Below, piece after piece: positions 27,326 to 35,516 of a stretch of 64,000 nt of DNA. Within the stretch, counting starts at the first letter, position 1; the number at the start of each line of letters is the position of its first letter. A program made the translations under genes and the position numbers. The notes below the pieces were generated by a model. It had not been told where the DNA came from. It searched no databases and saw only the letters and a list, made by a program, of their open reading frames with translations. Source of the DNA: JAIVJG01 sp964236735 (GTDB lineage Bacteria > Acidobacteriota > Blastocatellia > Pyrinomonadales > Pyrinomonadaceae); contig CAXSFM010000002.1 of NCBI GenBank assembly GCA_964236735.1, forward strand, positions 186,001-250,000, written 5' to 3'.

Positions 27326-28003
27326 TTAATTCCGCTCAATCAGCACGACGCGCTCATCGTCGGCGATTACGGCAAGGTCGGTCATGCCAACGAATAGCCC
27401 GCACTCGACAACGCCCGTCGTTAATTTCAACTCGCGCTCAAGACGTGCCGGGTCGTGAATTGTGCCGCACGGGCAGTCGAGAATGTAGTTGCCGTTGTCC
27501 GTGATGTATGCGTCGCCATCCGCCGCGCATCGCAAGAGGGGCTGGCAGTTCGTCGCGCCGGCGACCCGACGCGCCGTCACTTCCCACGCGAATGGCACGA
27601 CTTCGACGGGCAGGGAAAACTTGCCGAGCATTTCAACTCGCTTGCCCGTGTCGGCGACAATGACGAGACGGCGCGATGCGGAGGCCACCATCTTCTCGCG
27701 CAGCAACGCGCCGCCTCCGCCCTTGATGAGCGCGAGCGCGGGGCCGATTTCATCCGCGCCGTCAATCGTTAAATCCAGCTCGCGCACCTCGCCGAGTTCG
27801 ATGAGAGGAATGCCCAGACCTCTGGCCTGTTCCTCCGTGCGCCGTGAAGTCGGCACGCAGCGCACGCTTAAATTTTCTTCACGCACGCGCGCGCCCAGAC
27901 GCTCGATTGTCCAATAGACGGTCGAGCCGGTGCCCAAGCCGAGCGTCATTCCGTCTTCGACAAATTCGCACGCCCTCTCGCCGGCAAGTTGTTTCGCGTT
28001 CAT
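27326..28003 (-). CDS. rpiA: Ribose-5-phosphate isomerase A
   Basis: About 225 residues from ATG 28003 (MNAKQLAGERA). A TTG three codons earlier sits too close to the AAAGGA ribosome site. Family signatures are all present: LGTGSTVYWTIERLG near the N-terminus, the DLTIDGADEI active-site loop, and LIKGGGGALLREKMVA. The enzyme interconverts ribose-5-phosphate and ribulose-5-phosphate in the cytoplasmic pentose phosphate pathway. It is the last gene in the run that begins with lysC and is about 25 bp behind the TauE/SafE gene. Confidence 0.93.
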   Translation of the reverse strand: MNAKQLAGERACEFVEDGMTLGLGTGSTVYWTIERLGARVREENLSVRCVPTSRRTEEQARGLGIPLIELGEVRELDLTIDGADEIGPALALIKGGGGALLREKMVASASRRLVIVADTGKRVEMLGKFSLPVEVVPFAWEVTARRVAGATNCQPLLRCAADGDAYITDNGNYILDCPCGTIHDPARLERELKLTTGVVECGLFVGMTDLAVIADDERVVLIERN

Positions 28004-28028
28004 CTTTTTCAAATCCTTTCGCGACGAT

Positions 28029-28793
28029 TCATTGGCGAATAAAAAGCATCGAGAGTCCCATCAGCAAACCGATGACGATGACGACGATGCGGACGAAGCG
28101 GCGTCCGAGCCGGTAGGCGAGACACGCGCCGGTGTAGCCGCCCGCGATGGCCGCGAACATCATCACGAGCACGTCCGTCCAGACCACCGCGCCGGATACG
28201 ATGAAGTAGGCGGCGGCGATTCCATTGATGCAGATGGCGAAGAGATTCTTGAGCGCGTTCATCCGGTGGATGTCCGCGAAGCCGAGCAGCGCAAGCGCGG
28301 CCAGCATCAGGATGCCGATGCCTGCGCCGAAGTAGCCGCCATAGACGCCGACGAAAAACTGGAAGACGAGCGCGCCCGCCCACCAGGCGCGCGACGGCTG
28401 CTCATCCTCTGCGCGTCGCAGGCGTTTCGCGATTGGTTCCTGCACGATGATGAGCAGCGTGGCGAAGAGAATCAAAAACGGTGCGATGCGCGCGAACGTC
28501 GTCGAGGGCGTGCTGAGAAGTAAGTAAGCTCCGACGATGCCGCCCGCGAGCGACGGCGCGCCGAGCATGAGCACGAGTCGCAAACTTCCTGTGAGTTCGC
28601 GTCTGAATCCGAAGACTCCCGCGAGCGAAGCAGGCCAGAGCGCGACGGTGCTGGTGGCGTTGGCGATAACGGGATCGCGCCCCAGCCAGACGAGCGCGGG
28701 GAAGGAAAGCAGCGTGCCGCCGCCCGCAATCGAGTTAATCATCCCCGCCGCAAACGCGGAGGCCGCAATCAACGTTATCTGCCACAATCCCAT
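28029..28793 (-). CDS. TauE/SafE-family membrane transporter
   Basis: About 254 residues starting at MGLWQITLIAASAFAAG; an upstream start at 28829 would add 12 unlikely basic residues. The N-terminal motif AGMINSIAGGGTLLSFPAL is the hallmark of TauE/SafE permeases, and the second half repeats it (VGVYGGYFGAGIGILMLA). About eight membrane helices are visible. The family exports or imports sulfite, sulfonates or other small organic anions; the substrate cannot be told from sequence. It lies between DUF421 and rpiA on the same strand. Confidence 0.85.
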   Translation of the reverse strand: MGLWQITLIAASAFAAGMINSIAGGGTLLSFPALVWLGRDPVIANATSTVALWPASLAGVFGFRRELTGSLRLVLMLGAPSLAGGIVGAYLLLSTPSTTFARIAPFLILFATLLIIVQEPIAKRLRRAEDEQPSRAWWAGALVFQFFVGVYGGYFGAGIGILMLAALALLGFADIHRMNALKNLFAICINGIAAAYFIVSGAVVWTDVLVMMFAAIAGGYTGACLAYRLGRRFVRIVVIVIGLLMGLSMLFIRQ

Positions 28794-28853
28794 CACCGGC
28801 CTGAGACTAACACAATGGCGAAGACGCACGCGCGCGTTAAGTACATGCGCCGC

Positions 28854-29498
28854 TTAAGTTCGCGCGCTCAACTCGTGCCGGAGCGCGTCGAGTTGTTCCG
28901 TGATTGAATCGAGCCGGGCGAGCATCTGCGAAGTCTCGCCGCTCAGTTCGCGCGTCGTGGCGGCGGTCGCCTGCTCTTTCCCTTCGATGTAGAAAGTGCC
29001 GCCCGGCTCCAGCACGCAGGTCTGGATGTGTTCGAGATTGCGAAAGCCTTGCTTGTGCGCCACCGTCAACAACTCCGATTCAGACAGCAATTCCTTCGAC
29101 ATCGCATCAAGCTGTAGCTCGCCGTTTTCGATGAGCACGCTCGGCTTGCCCTCGAAGAATTGGTCGAGGCGGCGATGGCGGAAGACGAAACGCACGACGA
29201 GATAATTGACGAGCAGCAACGTGAACGCGCCGAGCACGCCGCCCGTGATCGTGTTGTCGTCGCCGATGAAGGCGTTCTGCACCGTGTTTGAAAGCGAGAG
29301 CAGGACGACGAGATCGAACGGGTTGAGTTGCGCCAGTTCGCGTTTGCCGAAGACGCGCAGCAATACGACGAGCACGAAATAGACGATGATCGAGCGCAGA
29401 ATTTTTTCCACGAACGGCATGGTCAGTTGAAACAAATGTCCCCAGATGTCCGAACTCAGCCACGCGCTTATTTGAAATAGCAACGCTGTATGAAGCAT
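28854..29498 (-). CDS. DUF421 (YetF-like) membrane protein
   Basis: 214 residues from ATG 29498 with GGAGA nine bases upstream. There are two or three N-terminal membrane helices (ILRSIIVYFVLVVLLRVFG; LGAFTLLLVNYLVVRFVF). The DUF421 signatures follow (FGKRELAQLNPFDLVVLLSL, GKPSVLIENGELQLDAMSKE). The C-terminal part is cytoplasmic (PGGTFYIEGKEQ) with a short coiled-coil tail. The role of YetF proteins is poorly known; in spore formers they are linked to germination and membrane stress, which need not apply here. It is about 55 bp behind asd. Confidence 0.85.
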   Translation of the reverse strand: MLHTALLFQISAWLSSDIWGHLFQLTMPFVEKILRSIIVYFVLVVLLRVFGKRELAQLNPFDLVVLLSLSNTVQNAFIGDDNTITGGVLGAFTLLLVNYLVVRFVFRHRRLDQFFEGKPSVLIENGELQLDAMSKELLSESELLTVAHKQGFRNLEHIQTCVLEPGGTFYIEGKEQATAATTRELSGETSQMLARLDSITEQLDALRHELSART

Positions 29499-29552
29499 CT
29501 CTGATTTCTCCCTAGTTCTCGCGCGACAACTACAACTGCGCCGCCTCGCGTC

Positions 29553-30611
29553 TCACAATTTCCCGGTCGCGATGAGCAACTCCGCGTTGAGCACGGCTGC
29601 GCCCGCCGCGCCGCGGATGGTGTTGTGACTGAGCGCGACGAAACGATAGTCGAGCACATTGTCGGGACGAATGCGTCCGACCGTCACGCTCATGCCTGCG
29701 CCGACGTCGCGGTCGAGGCGCGGCTGCGGGCGGTCAACTTCGTCACGCACGATGATGGGTCTCGCGGGCGCGGTGTGCAGTTTCAACTCCTGCGGCAGAG
29801 AAGTGTACGACGCGAAGGCTGCGCGCACTTCGTCCACATCGGCGCGGCGCGCGAGCTTGACGCGCACGGCGGCCAGATGACCGTCCGAGACGTGTACGCG
29901 ATGACACTGCGCGCTGATCTTGAACGGTGCGTGTTCGATTGCTGCGCCGTCGCCGTTTGTCGCGCCGAGAATTTTTCTCGTCTCCGTCTCGATCTTCTCT
30001 TCTTCGCCGCCGATGTGCGGCAGCACGTTGTCTATGATGTCGAGCGAAGGGACGCCGGGATAGCCCGCGCCGGAGAGAGCTTGCATCGTCGTTACCACGA
30101 CCGACTCAAGGCCGAAGCGCGCGTGCAGAGGCGCGAGCGCGAGCGCGAGCATAATCGTTGAGCAGTTCGGGTTAGTGACGATCATGCCACGCCCGAAATT
30201 GCGTCTGCTGCGCTGCGCGTCGAGCAGAGAGAGATGGGCGTGATTGACTTCGGGAATCAACAGCGGCACATCCTCGTCCATCCGAAACGCAGACGAGTTG
30301 CTAATCACCGCAACCCCTGAGCGCGCGAAAGCTTCTTCCGTCTCGCGCGCGATGTCGCCTGGCAGACTTGAAAAGACGATGTCGCAATCCAGAGGCGGCT
30401 CCGGCGCGCGCACCGCAAGCGACGCGACCGACTCCGGCATCTCGCCCGACAGACGCCACGCGCACGCCTCGCGATACATCTTCCCGCTCGAACGCTCCGA
30501 TGCCGCCAGCGCCGTTATCTCAAACTGCGGATGGCCTTCCAGCAGTTGAATGAAACGCTGTCCCACCGTCCCCGTCGCACCGAGGATGCCGACACGATAT
30601 TTCTTACTCAT
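29553..30611 (-). CDS. asd: Aspartate-semialdehyde dehydrogenase
   Basis: 352 residues from ATG 30611, with AAGGAG seven bases upstream. The nucleotide-binding loop is GILGATGTVGQRF. The catalytic Cys is in TNPNCSTIMLALALAPL, and the substrate region includes QALSGAGYPGVPSLDI. The sequence resembles the archaeal/fungal-type Asd branch. It reduces aspartyl-phosphate to aspartate semialdehyde, the substrate of DapA. It is the next gene after the aminotransferase in the diaminopimelate gene run, separated from it by an inverted repeat at 30623-30736. Confidence 0.93.
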   Translation of the reverse strand: MSKKYRVGILGATGTVGQRFIQLLEGHPQFEITALAASERSSGKMYREACAWRLSGEMPESVASLAVRAPEPPLDCDIVFSSLPGDIARETEEAFARSGVAVISNSSAFRMDEDVPLLIPEVNHAHLSLLDAQRSRRNFGRGMIVTNPNCSTIMLALALAPLHARFGLESVVVTTMQALSGAGYPGVPSLDIIDNVLPHIGGEEEKIETETRKILGATNGDGAAIEHAPFKISAQCHRVHVSDGHLAAVRVKLARRADVDEVRAAFASYTSLPQELKLHTAPARPIIVRDEVDRPQPRLDRDVGAGMSVTVGRIRPDNVLDYRFVALSHNTIRGAAGAAVLNAELLIATGKL

Positions 30612-30622
30612 AGAATCTCCTT

Positions 30623-30736
30623 ACAAAAGCAGTGACGAGTGACGGGTGACAAGTTAAAGACAGTTTCTGTCTCGTCACTCAACACTGCTTTTGTTTCTTG
30701 CTCGTTACTCGTCACTTGTCACTCGTCACTGCTTTT
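30623..30736. repeat. Heptamer-stem inverted repeat (GTGACRA word) between aminotransferase and asd
   Basis: The left arm at 30625-30653 (AAAAGCAGTGACGAGTGAC and on) pairs with the right arm 30706-30736. A partial extra right arm lies at 30671-30693. Units GTGACGA, GTGACGG and GTGACAA show 7-bp periodicity. The last codons and the stop of the aminotransferase lie inside the right arm. The loop contains TTCTTGCTCG (30695-30704), shared in form with other elements here. It begins only a few bases upstream of the asd ribosome site. Confidence 0.8.
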
Positions 30737-31872
30737 AACGCTTTGCCCATCCGTCGCACGCCCTCTTCAAGCACGGGCAGGTCGGCGCAGAATGAGACTC
30801 TGAGAAAGCCCTCGCCTTCTGTGCCGAACGCAGAGCCGGGCACGGTGATGACCGCGTGCTTAAGAAATTTCTCGGCCACTTTCAACGAGTCGCCGTGTGC
30901 GCTCACGTCAAGCATCGCGTAGAACGCGCCTTCGGGCGCGACGGCGCGCAAGTTTAGTTGACTCGCAAAAAGTTCGAGCAGGTGATCGCGGCGCGCGTGA
31001 AAAATCCGGCGCATGTCGGCGCGTGTATCGGCGGCTTCCGGCGTCCATGCGGCGAGCGCGGCTTTTTGCGAGACGGTCGAAGCGCAGGTCGTGACGTAGC
31101 CGTGCAGGACGAGCGCGCTCTTGATGACCGCCGCCGTGTCGCCGCCGCCGCCGAGCCAGCCCAGACGCCAGCCCGTCATGCTCATGCTTTTCGAGAGGCC
31201 GCTGATGACGAGCGTGCGTTCCGCATAAAATTCCGAGATGGAATCGGGGCGCTCCGCCGTGTAGTAAATCTCGCGATAAATTTCGTCGCTGATGACGTAG
31301 ATGCCCGTGCCGCGCAGTGCGTCGGCCATCGCCTTCAGTTCATCACGCGACAGCACGCGCCCCGTCGGGTTTGATGGGCTGATGCAGACGACGACTTTCG
31401 TGCGCGGCGTAATCGCACGGCGAAACGCTTCGGCGTCGAACGAAAAATCTACATTGGCCGGCAACTGATAAAAGGTCGGAGCGCCGCCCGCCATCCGCAC
31501 GATGGTCGGGTAAGCGACGAAGCCCGGATCGGGCAAGAGCACTTCGTCGCCCGCGTCCACGAGCGTCATCAGTGCGAGGTAGAGAGCTTCCTGCGAGCCG
31601 GCGGTAATGATGACATCATCGTGCGTCGCGTTGAGGTGCGGATAGTCGGAGGCGACGCGCGCGCGCAAAGCCGTGAGTCCCGCGTGCGTCGTGTAACCGT
31701 TCTGTTCTTCGTTGACGACGCGCGCTGCCTCGCGTCGAATGCAATCGGGCGTCGGCAAATCCGGCTCGCCCAGACCGAGATTGATGCTGCCGGGAGGCGC
31801 GCGATCTAAGACTTGCCGGATGATGCTCTTTTCGATTCCGCGCAGTCGCCGCGCCGGTACAAACTCGCTCAA
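30712..31872 (-). CDS. Class I/II PLP aminotransferase, probable succinyl-diaminopimelate transaminase
   Basis: The start was set at TTG 31872 (residues SEFVPARRLRGIEKS) because GGAGGA lies nine bases upstream and the start then follows the dapD stop by 22 bp. A longer open frame to 32100 would overlap dapD heavily. The 386 residues carry the fold-type I signatures: NLGLGEPDLPTPD, SPSNPTGRVLS, and the PLP lysine in SGLSKSMSMTGWRLGW. Similar enzymes act on aspartate, aromatic or N-succinyl-amino-ketopimelate substrates. Its place between dapD and asd makes the DapC step the best inference. Its C-terminal AVTSDK is encoded by a repeat arm. Confidence 0.82.
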   Translation of the reverse strand: MSEFVPARRLRGIEKSIIRQVLDRAPPGSINLGLGEPDLPTPDCIRREAARVVNEEQNGYTTHAGLTALRARVASDYPHLNATHDDVIITAGSQEALYLALMTLVDAGDEVLLPDPGFVAYPTIVRMAGGAPTFYQLPANVDFSFDAEAFRRAITPRTKVVVCISPSNPTGRVLSRDELKAMADALRGTGIYVISDEIYREIYYTAERPDSISEFYAERTLVISGLSKSMSMTGWRLGWLGGGGDTAAVIKSALVLHGYVTTCASTVSQKAALAAWTPEAADTRADMRRIFHARRDHLLELFASQLNLRAVAPEGAFYAMLDVSAHGDSLKVAEKFLKHAVITVPGSAFGTEGEGFLRVSFCADLPVLEEGVRRMGKALKAVTSDK

Positions 31873-31894
31873 AGTAAATCGTCCTCCGACTCGC

Positions 31895-32743
31895 TCAACG
31901 TAAATAGTCTTCCAACTGCGCCGCCGCGTCCGTCCGCTCGTCTCGATATTTGACGATGACGGGCGCGTACAGCGACAAGCCCCACGCGCGCCCCTGTTCA
32001 CTTTCAACCGCGCGCGCGCCGGGCACGACGACCGCACCCGATGGAATCTCAAGCGGCGCGTCCTTCGTGCGACGATAAATCTCTCCGCGCACGAGATCAT
32101 AGACGGGCGTCGAGCCGGTCAGGATTGTCCCGGCGGCGAGCACCACGCGCGCGCGCACAATCGTCCCTTCGTAAACCCCGCAGCCGCCGCCGATGAGCGC
32201 GTCGTCTTCAATGATGACGGGTGCTGCGCCGACGGGTTCGAGCACGCCGCCGATTTGCGCCGCCGCCGAGAGATGCACGCGCTTCCCGATTTGCGCGCAC
32301 GACCCGACGAGCGCGTGGCTGTCAATCATCGTCTCTTCATCAACGTATGCGCCGACGTTGACGTAACAGGGCGGCATACAGACGACGCCGGGCGCGAGAT
32401 ATGCGCCGTCGCGCACGCTCGTCCCGCCGGGCACGATTCGCACGCGGTCTTCAAGCGTCGTCTCGCGCACGGGGTAAGTGTCCTTGTCGTAGAAGAAAAA
32501 ATTCTCGTCCGCCGAAGACATGTCAACGATCTCGCCCATGCGAAAGCCGAGCAGGATGCCCGCCTTGACCCAGGTGTTGACGCGCCACGCGCCGCCGTCG
32601 TCGCTGTCCTCGTCTCTTTCGGCGGCGCGCACTTCGCCGAGCGTGAGCGCGGCTTTGAACTCCTCGAACAGTTTGAAGTCGTCCTTCGCGTATTCCGTTT
32701 TACGCGCGGCGACCAGCGATTCGATGCTCTCACGCAGCGACAT
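31895..32743 (-). CDS. dapD: 2,3,4,5-tetrahydropyridine-2,6-dicarboxylate N-succinyltransferase
   Basis: About 282 residues from ATG 32743 (MSLRESIESL), with AAGGAG eight bases upstream. The C-terminal half is a left-handed beta-helix of hexapeptide repeats (VRDGAYLAPGVVCMPPCYVN; ALVGSCAQIGKRVHLSAAAQ) and includes IIEDDALIGGGCGVYEGTIV. The length and motifs fit the trimeric DapD family. It transfers succinyl from succinyl-CoA in the succinylase branch of diaminopimelate synthesis. Its start overlaps the dapA stop by 14 bp, so translation is coupled. Confidence 0.9.
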   Translation of the reverse strand: MSLRESIESLVAARKTEYAKDDFKLFEEFKAALTLGEVRAAERDEDSDDGGAWRVNTWVKAGILLGFRMGEIVDMSSADENFFFYDKDTYPVRETTLEDRVRIVPGGTSVRDGAYLAPGVVCMPPCYVNVGAYVDEETMIDSHALVGSCAQIGKRVHLSAAAQIGGVLEPVGAAPVIIEDDALIGGGCGVYEGTIVRARVVLAAGTILTGSTPVYDLVRGEIYRRTKDAPLEIPSGAVVVPGARAVESEQGRAWGLSLYAPVIVKYRDERTDAAAQLEDYLR

Positions 32744-33653
32744 GCGTCGTCTCCTTCGACAAATTGAGTTCATCAATTACTTCGCGCAAACGCGCGCGCG
32801 TCTTCTCTTCAACAGGCACGAGCGGCAGGCGCAAGTTTTCTTCGAGCAGTCCCATCGCCGCCATCGCCGCCTTGCACGGCCCCGGACTCGACTCGATGAA
32901 GTTCGCGTCCATCAACGGCAGCAGGCGATAGTGTGACGCGCGCGCCGTGTCCCACTCGCCCGCGAGCGCGGCGTCAACCATCTGCGACATCAAAGCGGGC
33001 GCTTCGTTCGACGCGACGGAGACGAGTCCGTCCGCGCCGAGCGCGATGAGGGCGAGCGTCATCGCATCGTCGCCTGAGAGGACTCGGAAATTTTCCGGCC
33101 TCTCGCGCAGGATTTCCATAATCTGCGCGAGATTGCCCGAAGCCTCTTTGATGGCGACGATGTTCTCCACTTCGCGCGCGAGTTTGAGGACGGTCTGCGG
33201 CGCGATGTTGGACGAGGTGCGGCCCGGCACGTTGTAGAGCACGATGGGCACGTCTCCCGCCGCTTCAGCGATGGCGCGAAAGTGCGCGACGAGTCCCGCT
33301 TGCGTCGGCTTGTTGTAGTAAGGCGCGACGGAGAGCAGCGCGTCCGCGCCCAACTCGCGCGCGCCTTGCGCGTACCGCACCGCGTCGGCTGTAGAGTTGC
33401 TTCCCGTCCCGGCAATCACGCGCGCGCGCCCACGTGCGATTTCAACCGTGATGCCGATCACGCGGCGATCTTCCTCTTCCGTCATCGTCGCGCTCTCGCC
33501 CGTCGTCCCGCACGGCACGAGCAGCCGCACGCCGCCCGCAATTTGCCGCTCAACGAGCGCGCGCAGGCACTCTTCGTCAACCGCGCCATCCTTCCTGAAC
33601 GGCGTCACCATCGCCGTCGCGCATCCGCGCATCCAATCCAGCTTCAACGTCAT
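32730..33653 (-). CDS. dapA: 4-hydroxy-tetrahydrodipicolinate synthase
   Basis: 307 residues from ATG 33653 with GGAGG upstream. TIM-barrel signatures: VPCGTTGESATMTEEE, the Tyr of YYNKPTQAGL, NVPGRTSSNI, and the Schiff-base Lys in IVAIKEASGN. The enzyme condenses pyruvate with aspartate semialdehyde. It overlaps dapD by 14 bp downstream and is separated from dapB by a compact inverted repeat, so dapB-dapA-dapD read as one transcription unit unless that hairpin attenuates it. Confidence 0.94.
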   Translation of the reverse strand: MTLKLDWMRGCATAMVTPFRKDGAVDEECLRALVERQIAGGVRLLVPCGTTGESATMTEEEDRRVIGITVEIARGRARVIAGTGSNSTADAVRYAQGARELGADALLSVAPYYNKPTQAGLVAHFRAIAEAAGDVPIVLYNVPGRTSSNIAPQTVLKLAREVENIVAIKEASGNLAQIMEILRERPENFRVLSGDDAMTLALIALGADGLVSVASNEAPALMSQMVDAALAGEWDTARASHYRLLPLMDANFIESSPGPCKAAMAAMGLLEENLRLPLVPVEEKTRARLREVIDELNLSKETTHVAA

Positions 33654-33670
33654 GCGTACACCTCCAAAGA

Positions 33671-33748
33671 GGTGATAAGTGATGAGTGATAAGTGATGAG
33701 AAAGAGGTTCTTGCTTTTCTTATCACTTATCACTCATCACTTATCACC
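33671..33748. repeat. Heptamer-stem inverted repeat (GTGATRA word) between dapB and dapA
   Basis: 33671-33697 pairs perfectly with 33722-33748 (27 bp, units GTGATAA, GTGATGA, GTGATAA, GTGAT) around a 24-nt loop containing GTTCTTGCTT (33707-33716). The dapB stop and its last residues DGDK are encoded inside the right arm. The left arm abuts the dapA ribosome site. The hairpin could lower dapA-dapD expression relative to dapB. Confidence 0.88.
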
Positions 33749-34444
33749 GTCCTTAAGTATCTCGTCAATCGTTTCCGCAAATTCATAGACGCCCCGGCGT
33801 CCCTGTATCCAGCGCGCGGCGACGAGCGCGCCGGCAGCGAAACCATCACGCGAGCGCGCCATGTGCGTGAGCGTAATCTGGTCTTCCAAAGAATCGAACG
33901 TGACGCGATGCGTGCCGGGAATGTGGCCGGCGCGCGTCGAAGTGACGGGCACTTCCGACTCGATGCGCGAGACGATAATGTCGCGCAGGTGATGCGCTGT
34001 GCCCGAAGGCGCGTCGCGCTTGCGTGCGTGATGCGCCTCTTCGATGAAGGGCGCGTAAGTGTCAAAGTTGACGAACAACTCGGCGGCGCGCGCGACGATG
34101 CGATAGAAGAGATTGACGCCCACGGAAAAGTTCGCGCCGTAGATGAGCGCGCCGCCCGCTTCCTCGACGATGCGCCGCGCCTCTTGCTCGTGCGCGTGCC
34201 AGCCCGTTGTGCCTTCGACGAGCGGGACGCCCGCGCGCGCGCACGCCTCGATGTTTCTGAGCGCCGCGCCCGTGACGGAAAAATCTATCGCGGCGTCGTG
34301 GCGGCGCAGGCGTTCGCTCAACTCTTCGACTCCTAGCGCGGCCTCGTTTGATGAGATGATCGCATCAATCTGATGACCATCTTCACGCGCGCGCGCGGCG
34401 ACGAGCCTGCCCATCGCGCCGTTCCCGATTAACGCCAGCTTCAT
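33737..34444 (-). CDS. dapB: 4-hydroxy-tetrahydrodipicolinate reductase
   Basis: About 235 residues from ATG 34444 (MKLALIGNGAMGR). The in-frame ATG two codons earlier would abut the AAGGAAG ribosome site. DapB signatures are clear: GNGAMGRLV nucleotide loop, EGTTGWH, the catalytic HHARKRDAPSGTA, and PGTHRVTFDS. It reduces the DapA product with NAD(P)H in lysine and diaminopimelate synthesis. Its last residues (DGDK) come from the repeat arm downstream. It starts 25 bp behind the dapE stop on the same strand. Confidence 0.92.
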   Translation of the reverse strand: MKLALIGNGAMGRLVAARAREDGHQIDAIISSNEAALGVEELSERLRRHDAAIDFSVTGAALRNIEACARAGVPLVEGTTGWHAHEQEARRIVEEAGGALIYGANFSVGVNLFYRIVARAAELFVNFDTYAPFIEEAHHARKRDAPSGTAHHLRDIIVSRIESEVPVTSTRAGHIPGTHRVTFDSLEDQITLTHMARSRDGFAAGALVAARWIQGRRGVYEFAETIDEILKDGDK

Positions 34445-34469
34445 TTTCATCTTCCTTCTATCGTGTTCA

Positions 34470-35486
34470 TCATTCGTCGTCGCCCGCATCCGCGAGCAGC
34501 GTGCGTGCGAGATGTGCGTACAACTCGACCGCTTCCGTCAATTCAACTTTCGCCACACGCTCGTGCGCCGTGTGCGCGTCGAGGATCGTGCCGGGGCCGA
34601 GCAGGAGCGGCGTGCCCCAGTTCGGAAGATACGGGATGTCCGTCGTAAAACGCACGACCGTCTGCTCGATGCCGGCGACGGCGTGCATCCGCACCGGCTC
34701 GGCGACGGAGAGATACTCTACGTGCGCGCGTCCGGCGATTGCTCGCTCAAGTTGTTCTTTGACGGGCATCGAGTTTGTGACGAGACGAATTTGCAAATCC
34801 GCGCCCGCCGCCGCAGCGATCACATTGGGGCGCGTGCCGCCTGCGAGCGTGCCGATGTTGCATGTCGTCTGGCCGAAGAAATTGTCCGACGGCCACGCTA
34901 TGGCGCGCACGTCGCGCAGCACGTCGAGCAACTTTTCGATGGCTGATTCGCCGCGCTCAGGATAGGCAGAATGCGCGGCGCGTCCCTCCGTGGAGAGACG
35001 CACGCGCAGTGAACCTTTCGAGCCGACGGCAAGACGATTCTCCGTCGGCTCGCCGTTAATCAGAAAGCGACACTCGCGCGCGAGCCTGTGTTCGTTGGCC
35101 GCGCGCGCGCCGAGGCTGCCGAGTTCCTCGTCAACCGTGAAGAGTAAACCGATCTGCTCGCAGCCTTCCGCGCGCAACTGTTCGGCGGCGAAAATTTGCG
35201 CGGCGATGATGCCTTTCGCGTCGCACGCTCCGCGCCCGTGAATGTGCGTCGCGTCTTCGCTTGAGGGAATCGCGGGCGGCACTGTGTCCAGATGCGTCGA
35301 GAAGACGATGCGTGGAGGCGCGTTCGTCGTCGCGATGAGATTGGCGCGACCCGGCGCGATTTCCTGCAACTCGACAGAGAAGCCGCGCTCATCGAGATGC
35401 GAGGCGAGAAAGCGTGCGACCTCGCCCTCCTCGCCGGAGACGGATGGAATGTCAATCAACTGTCTGGTCAACTCGAACAGATTCAT
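34470..35486 (-). CDS. dapE: M20-family deacylase, probable succinyl-diaminopimelate desuccinylase
   Basis: About 338 residues from ATG 35486 (MNLFELTRQL); ATG 35501 is an alternative start. The zinc-ligand signatures of M20 peptidases are present: FSTHLDTVPP, GRGACDAKG, TVDEELGSLGA, INGEPTENRL, and a dimerisation-domain region RAAHSAYPERGE. The sequence alone could also fit an acetylornithine or LysK-type deacylase. Its place between lysC and dapB, with dapD in the same run, favours hydrolysis of N-succinyl-diaminopimelate. Confidence 0.82.
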   Translation of the reverse strand: MNLFELTRQLIDIPSVSGEEGEVARFLASHLDERGFSVELQEIAPGRANLIATTNAPPRIVFSTHLDTVPPAIPSSEDATHIHGRGACDAKGIIAAQIFAAEQLRAEGCEQIGLLFTVDEELGSLGARAANEHRLARECRFLINGEPTENRLAVGSKGSLRVRLSTEGRAAHSAYPERGESAIEKLLDVLRDVRAIAWPSDNFFGQTTCNIGTLAGGTRPNVIAAAAGADLQIRLVTNSMPVKEQLERAIAGRAHVEYLSVAEPVRMHAVAGIEQTVVRFTTDIPYLPNWGTPLLLGPGTILDAHTAHERVAKVELTEAVELYAHLARTLLADAGDDE

Positions 35487-35516
35487 AAGCAGAGCGCGCA
35501 TGTTTCGCGGGATGAA

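Noticed and set aside
28854..29498. Assigning the DUF421 and TauE/SafE genes to lysine export
   Set aside because: They follow asd on the same strand, but neither family has known amino-acid export activity and the linkage may be incidental.
31873..32100. N-terminal extension of the aminotransferase to 32100
   Set aside because: It would overlap dapD by about 200 bp, encodes Arg/Ser-rich shadow residues, and a TTG with GGAGGA at the right distance sits where the family normally begins.
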